From: Lachnospiraceae bacterium
Lineage (GTDB): Bacteria; Bacillota; Clostridia; Lachnospirales; Lachnospiraceae
Length of the DNA stretch: 36,394 nt
NCBI GenBank assembly: GCA_017476665.1
Contig: JAFUZJ010000028.1
Location: forward strand, 1 to 36,394
Direction: 5' to 3'
A model generated the notes under the pieces. That model saw nothing but the letters and a program-made list of their open reading frames with translations. It made no database searches and was not told the DNA's origin. Shown piece after piece: positions 33,464-36,394 of this stretch; position 1 is the stretch's first letter, and every line of letters begins with the position of its first letter. The translations under genes and the position numbers were made by a program.

Positions 33464-33464
33464 T

Positions 33465-34397
33465 ATGTTTGCCGGACCGAATGTGCAATATGACAGGAAA
33501 ATCAGATATTTAGACTACTATGAAAATGGACAAAGGTGTCAGGGTGCCGGTTTTATCAAATTAGAACGGCGCAATGACTTGTGTAATATCAGTCTGCAGG
33601 TGAATGGTTTATACCGGAAAGACCGCTTCACAAGGCCTTTTTTGCTGGTCGGAGAGGAGGGGGAGCAGGAACTCTGTAAGCTGCAGATCGCAGAGGGCGG
33701 TATTAAGACATATTTTGAAGGTCTGAACAGCCAGGATCTGGGTGGACAAGGTATCAGCTATGACCAACTGCTGGGGATTAAAATACCGATCGCAGACGGG
33801 AAAGAGATTCGCTGTTTCTGGCGGAGAAATCCCAGTGCCATGCCTATGGAGAACAGCATTGTGGCGCAGGAGAACAAGGAGAGCCAGGAGAGCGCGAACG
33901 AAGAGACAGTTCGAGAGGCGATTCAGGAGCCGAGGGCGGAGCAGGCGGATCCGATGCAGCAGACACATCCGATACAGCAGACACATTCGAAGGAACAACA
34001 GGGACGCCCCCAGGGAAAAACCGGACAGCCCGGCGCAGCCATTTTTAAGGAAAACAAATGGGAGCAGCTCTGGATGATCTATCCGCATGTGCATCCGTTT
34101 TCGGATGACAGAGAATTTTTGTCAGTGAGCCCGTCGGATTTTGTGGTGTTGAACCGGCAGTCCTATCCGCTGGTAAACAACAGCTTTTTGCTTCACGGAT
34201 ACTATAGTTTCCGGCATCTGATCCTGATGCGCGGCGGAAACCGGGGACAGGCAAAGTACTATATCGGCGTGCCGGGAAATCTCTATGAGCGGGACAGAAA
34301 ATCTGCGATCATGTTTGGATTTGAGAGCTTTGAATGCGCAAAGGAACCTGCAAAGGAAGGGGATTTCGGGTACTATCTGATTCCGGTGGAATTATAA
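33465..34397 (+). CDS. DUF6128-like protein of unknown function
   Basis: A 310-residue soluble protein with two folded regions. An N-terminal beta-rich region starts NVQYDRKIRYLDYYENGQRCQGAGFIKLERR. A Gln/Glu-rich linker (about 130-195) contains MQQTHPIQQTH-type repeats. The C-terminal block (WEQLWMIYPHVHPFSDDREFLSVSPSDFVVL, then NNSFLLHGYYSFRHLIL) resembles DUF6128 from memory. ATG 33465 is chosen because the earlier ATG lies before a terminator hairpin; the GGGGGG arm of that hairpin doubles as the ribosome site. Convergent with the radical SAM gene 18 bp away. Confidence 0.8.
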   Translation: MFAGPNVQYDRKIRYLDYYENGQRCQGAGFIKLERRNDLCNISLQVNGLYRKDRFTRPFLLVGEEGEQELCKLQIAEGGIKTYFEGLNSQDLGGQGISYDQLLGIKIPIADGKEIRCFWRRNPSAMPMENSIVAQENKESQESANEETVREAIQEPRAEQADPMQQTHPIQQTHSKEQQGRPQGKTGQPGAAIFKENKWEQLWMIYPHVHPFSDDREFLSVSPSDFVVLNRQSYPLVNNSFLLHGYYSFRHLILMRGGNRGQAKYYIGVPGNLYERDRKSAIMFGFESFECAKEPAKEGDFGYYLIPVEL

Positions 34398-34415
34398 ATG
34401 GCGAATCAGCGATGC

Positions 34416-35333
34416 CTACAGTCCGCGGCAGTCGAATTCCGGAATAAAGCTTTCGGCGGCGGCCTCTCCTTCCTGGATAAAACCGTTGCGAATGCCAAGG
34501 CGTTCCGCAAAGCGCAGAACCCGGTCATATTCCTCATCCGTGACGTGACGGTTGAGTTCCGACATATCTGTCACATATGGAATCGGAGTATATTGATTCA
34601 GGATGCTTACATAAATATTGTCGCCGTATGTCTCATGCAGGAAGCGAAGAACTTTTTTGGAATCTTTGGTCTGACCGGGCAGAACCAGATGCCGCACGAT
34701 CATGCCGCGTTTCAAGATGCGGTAGGGTTCGGAAAAGACCGGGGTTCCTACCTGGCGGAACATTTCTGCCAGTGCGGCGGAAGCTTTCTCAAAATAATCC
34801 GGCGCATGGGAAAAGCGTGCGCTCAGTTCGGAGGAAACATATTTCAGGTCGGGCAGGTAAATGTCCACCAGACCGTCTAAGAGTTTCAGGGAGGATACTT
34901 CCTCATATCCGCCGGTATTATAAACGACAGGGATGTCAAGTCCCTGTTTTTTTGCGTTCTGCAACGCACAGACAATCTGCGGGATAGCGTGAGAGGGTGT
35001 TACCAGATTAATATTGTGGGCACCCTGCGCCTGCAATTCCAGGAATATGGCAGTGAGGCGCTCCTGTGTGATCTCTTGTCCTGCGCTGCCGTTTGCAATA
35101 TTGTAGTTCTGACAGAAGACACATCTTAAATTGCAGCCGGAGAAAAATACCGTGCCGGACCCCTGGGTGCCGGAAATGCAGGGTTCCTCCCAGAAGTGAA
35201 GTGCAGCACGGGCTGCTTTGATGGCAGCGGTCTGACCGCAATAGCCGGTCTGCCCTGCCAGCCGATTGGCATGGCATTGTCTGGGGCAGAGGGTGCAGTC
35301 GCGCAGCAATTCGGAAATCAAATGATCTGACAT
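34416..35333 (-). CDS. Radical SAM protein, pyruvate-formate-lyase-activase-like (COG1313 type)
   Basis: A 305-residue radical SAM enzyme. The 4Fe-4S cluster ligands are Cys67, Cys71 and Cys74 in GCNLRCVFC, preceded by an additional Cys cluster (Cys13, Cys16, Cys20, Cys32) in CTLCPRQC...GYC. The rest follows the TIM-barrel pattern (VTPSHAIPQI, VYNTGGYE, DIYLPDLKY). It is similar to the PflA-like putative activases, but no glycyl-radical enzyme gene is nearby, so the target is unknown. ATG 35333 has a GAGGGAGA site and lies 41 nt downstream of the SRP RNA 3' end on the same strand. Confidence 0.9.
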   Translation of the reverse strand: MSDHLISELLRDCTLCPRQCHANRLAGQTGYCGQTAAIKAARAALHFWEEPCISGTQGSGTVFFSGCNLRCVFCQNYNIANGSAGQEITQERLTAIFLELQAQGAHNINLVTPSHAIPQIVCALQNAKKQGLDIPVVYNTGGYEEVSSLKLLDGLVDIYLPDLKYVSSELSARFSHAPDYFEKASAALAEMFRQVGTPVFSEPYRILKRGMIVRHLVLPGQTKDSKKVLRFLHETYGDNIYVSILNQYTPIPYVTDMSELNRHVTDEEYDRVLRFAERLGIRNGFIQEGEAAAESFIPEFDCRGL

Positions 35334-35373
35334 AAAGCGTCTCCCTCAATTCATAAATCCAAGTATGCAAAAA

Positions 35374-35534
35374 CCGCATACGCCGGTCCTTTCTTCCGAC
35401 TCCACCCGGTTGCCTCACGGCACATGAGAATTCCTACTTAGTGCTGCTTTGTTCCCAACCTGACACGGTTCGTAGGCACCCATTGCGCGAGACCGAATTT
35501 CATCACCGAAAGCTGGTGATCCGACGCATACGGC
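35374..35534 (-). ncRNA. ffs: Signal recognition particle RNA (4.5S/scRNA), no Alu domain
   Basis: The minus strand contains the SRP helix-8 core: CGCGCAATGGGTGCCTACG, GTGTCAGGTTGGGAACAAAG, CAGCACTAAG, CTCATGTGCCG and GGCAACCGGGTGGAG, all aligning with the B. subtilis scRNA core. The ends CCGTATGCGTCGG and CCGGCGTATGCGG pair over 13 bp including wobble pairs, followed by a T5 run. The length of about 161 nt is shorter than the B. subtilis form, so the Alu part is missing. With Ffh it targets membrane proteins co-translationally. Confidence 0.92.
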
Positions 35535-35540
35535 TTTTTA

Positions 35541-35569
35541 AGTGTATCGTTTTCAATCGTTTTTGTCAA
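35541..35569 (-). promoter_or_regulatory. Promoter of the SRP RNA gene
   Basis: On the minus strand TTGACA (35569-35564), a 17-nt spacer and TACACT (35546-35541) predict a start at G35534, the first paired base of the RNA. The -35 hexamer contains the TGA stop codon of tadA. Confidence 0.88.
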
Positions 35570-36105
35570 GGGGAAACTCCGATGCCGCTTTCGCTGTTTT
35601 CGTCCGGTTTTGCTCTTTTCGCCTCTTTTTCGATCTTGTTCCGTTCCCGCAGTTCCACAAAAAATGTCTTCAGCATTTCACTGCAGTCCGCTTCCAGCAC
35701 GCCGCGGGTTACCGCCACCTGATGGTTGAATTCCGGCATGTCCAGAATATTCAGGATCGATCCGGCGCAGCCTGCCTTGGGGTTCATGCAGCCCATGACA
35801 ACTTCCGGGATCCGTGCCTGCACGATGGCGCCGGCGCACATCTGGCAGGGTTCCAGCGTCACATATAAAGTGCAGTCCTCCAGCCGCCAGTCGCCGATCT
35901 TTTTGCTGGCTTTGTTGATGGCGGTGATTTCCGCATGGGCCAGCGTGTTTTTGTCCGTATTGCGGCGGTTATAGCCGCGGCCGATGATCCGCCCTTCGTG
36001 GACGATCACGCAGCCGATGGGGACTTCGCCCAGCGCGTAGGCTTTCGCAGCCTGCTTCAGTGCCACTTTCATATATTTTTCCTGAATGTTTTTGATGACA
36101 GCCAT
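35566..36105 (-). CDS. tadA: tRNA-specific adenosine deaminase
   Basis: A 179-residue cytidine-deaminase-fold enzyme with the zinc site His57-Ala-Glu59 in LAHAEI and Cys87/Cys90 in LEPCQMC. It deaminates A34 to inosine in tRNA-Arg(ACG). After the core, a Lys/Glu-rich C-terminal tail of about 25 residues follows. ATG 36105 lies behind GGAGGTACAG; the reading continues upstream into the promoter region and is not coding there. Its stop is in the SRP RNA promoter. Confidence 0.95.
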   Translation of the reverse strand: MAVIKNIQEKYMKVALKQAAKAYALGEVPIGCVIVHEGRIIGRGYNRRNTDKNTLAHAEITAINKASKKIGDWRLEDCTLYVTLEPCQMCAGAIVQARIPEVVMGCMNPKAGCAGSILNILDMPEFNHQVAVTRGVLEADCSEMLKTFFVELRERNKIEKEAKRAKPDENSESGIGVSP

Positions 36106-36148
36106 AGTGCCTGTACCTCCGCATAGAAAAGGAACCAACTTTGAAGGC

Positions 36149-36177
36149 AGTATAACAGAATCCAGATATAGATTCAA
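36149..36177 (-). promoter_or_regulatory. Promoter of tadA
   Basis: On the minus strand TTGAAT (36177-36172), a 17-nt spacer and TATACT (36154-36149) lie about 44 nt before the tadA start codon. Confidence 0.75.
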
Positions 36178-36222
36178 GAGATGTTATCGTTTTTAAATAT
36201 TGTAAATTTTATATTTGTAGGA

Positions 36223-36251
36223 TTGACAACATTCGGCAAATGCATTAGAAT
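36223..36251 (+). promoter_or_regulatory. Divergent promoter reading off the right edge
   Basis: TTGACA (36223-36228), a 17-nt spacer and TAGAAT (36246-36251) form a near-consensus promoter. The 140 nt after it include a small hairpin (GTGAA-TAA-TTCAC) but no reading frame I can support, so the transcribed product lies mostly outside the window. Confidence 0.75.
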
Positions 36252-36394
36252 GGCATCAATCAAAGGAAAAATTCAACGAAGTGAATAATTCACATTCTTT
36301 TGGCAGTTCAGCCGGTTTTTCCCTATGTGTATTCAAAAGATAAGGTGCATGGTCGGTGTGGCGGTTCCGGATAGACTGACATACATCCGAGTGC

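Noticed and set aside
36349-36394. Short open frame (MVGVAVPDRLTYIRV) at the right edge
   Set aside because: AAGG is only 3 nt from the ATG and the frame is cut by the window end; it cannot be supported.

Overview
The window looks like chromosomal DNA from a spore-forming member of the Clostridia, most likely Lachnospiraceae. This rests on the moderate GC content, strong GGAGG ribosome sites, sporulation genes (spmA, spmB, two CotF-like coat proteins), a Met-specifier T-box ahead of metG, a split transketolase, and small families I associate with that group (DUF6472-like, DUF6128-like). The species cannot be named from the sequence.

Region 1 (1-10352) is a rearranged version of the Bacillus subtilis yaaO-tmk-yaaR-holB-yaaT-yabB-yabC cluster. 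It reads: acidic tail of an unknown protein, HD-domain protein, Orn/Lys/Arg decarboxylase, guanylate-kinase-like protein (where tmk would sit), YaaR, holB, ricT, tRNA methyltransferase, rsmI and a tiny Cys protein. Two tandem degenerate-GGDEF/EAL genes sit between holB and ricT on the opposite strand.

Region 2 (10371-16515) holds a MATE exporter, two small CotF-like coat genes, spmA and spmB in convergent orientation, an AEC-family transporter and a membrane-anchored DUF885 hydrolase.

Region 3 (16585-20984) is a zinc-uptake operon: Fur/Zur regulator, Cys/His membrane protein, ZnuA-like lipoprotein, ZnuC, ZnuB and a second lipoprotein. Two Fur-type palindromes bracket a consensus promoter in front of it. 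A histidine-phosphatase remnant lies just upstream.

Region 4 (21021-25540) holds a diacylglycerol/undecaprenol kinase, split transketolase, ribulose-phosphate epimerase and two tandem paralogues of an unrecognised family.

Region 5 (25541-26225) carries no intact gene. On the minus strand it holds a promoter-like TATAAT, three hairpin repeats of 40-41 nt period with a compensatory base change, a terminator, and then a frame-broken small gene. That order is the architecture of a type III (RNA antitoxin/protein toxin) toxin-antitoxin locus, apparently decayed. It is the most unusual signal in the window.

Region 6 (26191-36394) holds a T-box with metG, an alpha/beta hydrolase, a GNAT, a YesL-like protein, a MsmK/UgpC-type sugar ABC ATPase with its own terminator, a PucR/CdaR-type regulator, a DUF6128-like protein, a radical SAM activase-like enzyme (minus), SRP RNA (minus), tadA (minus), and a divergent promoter running off the right edge.
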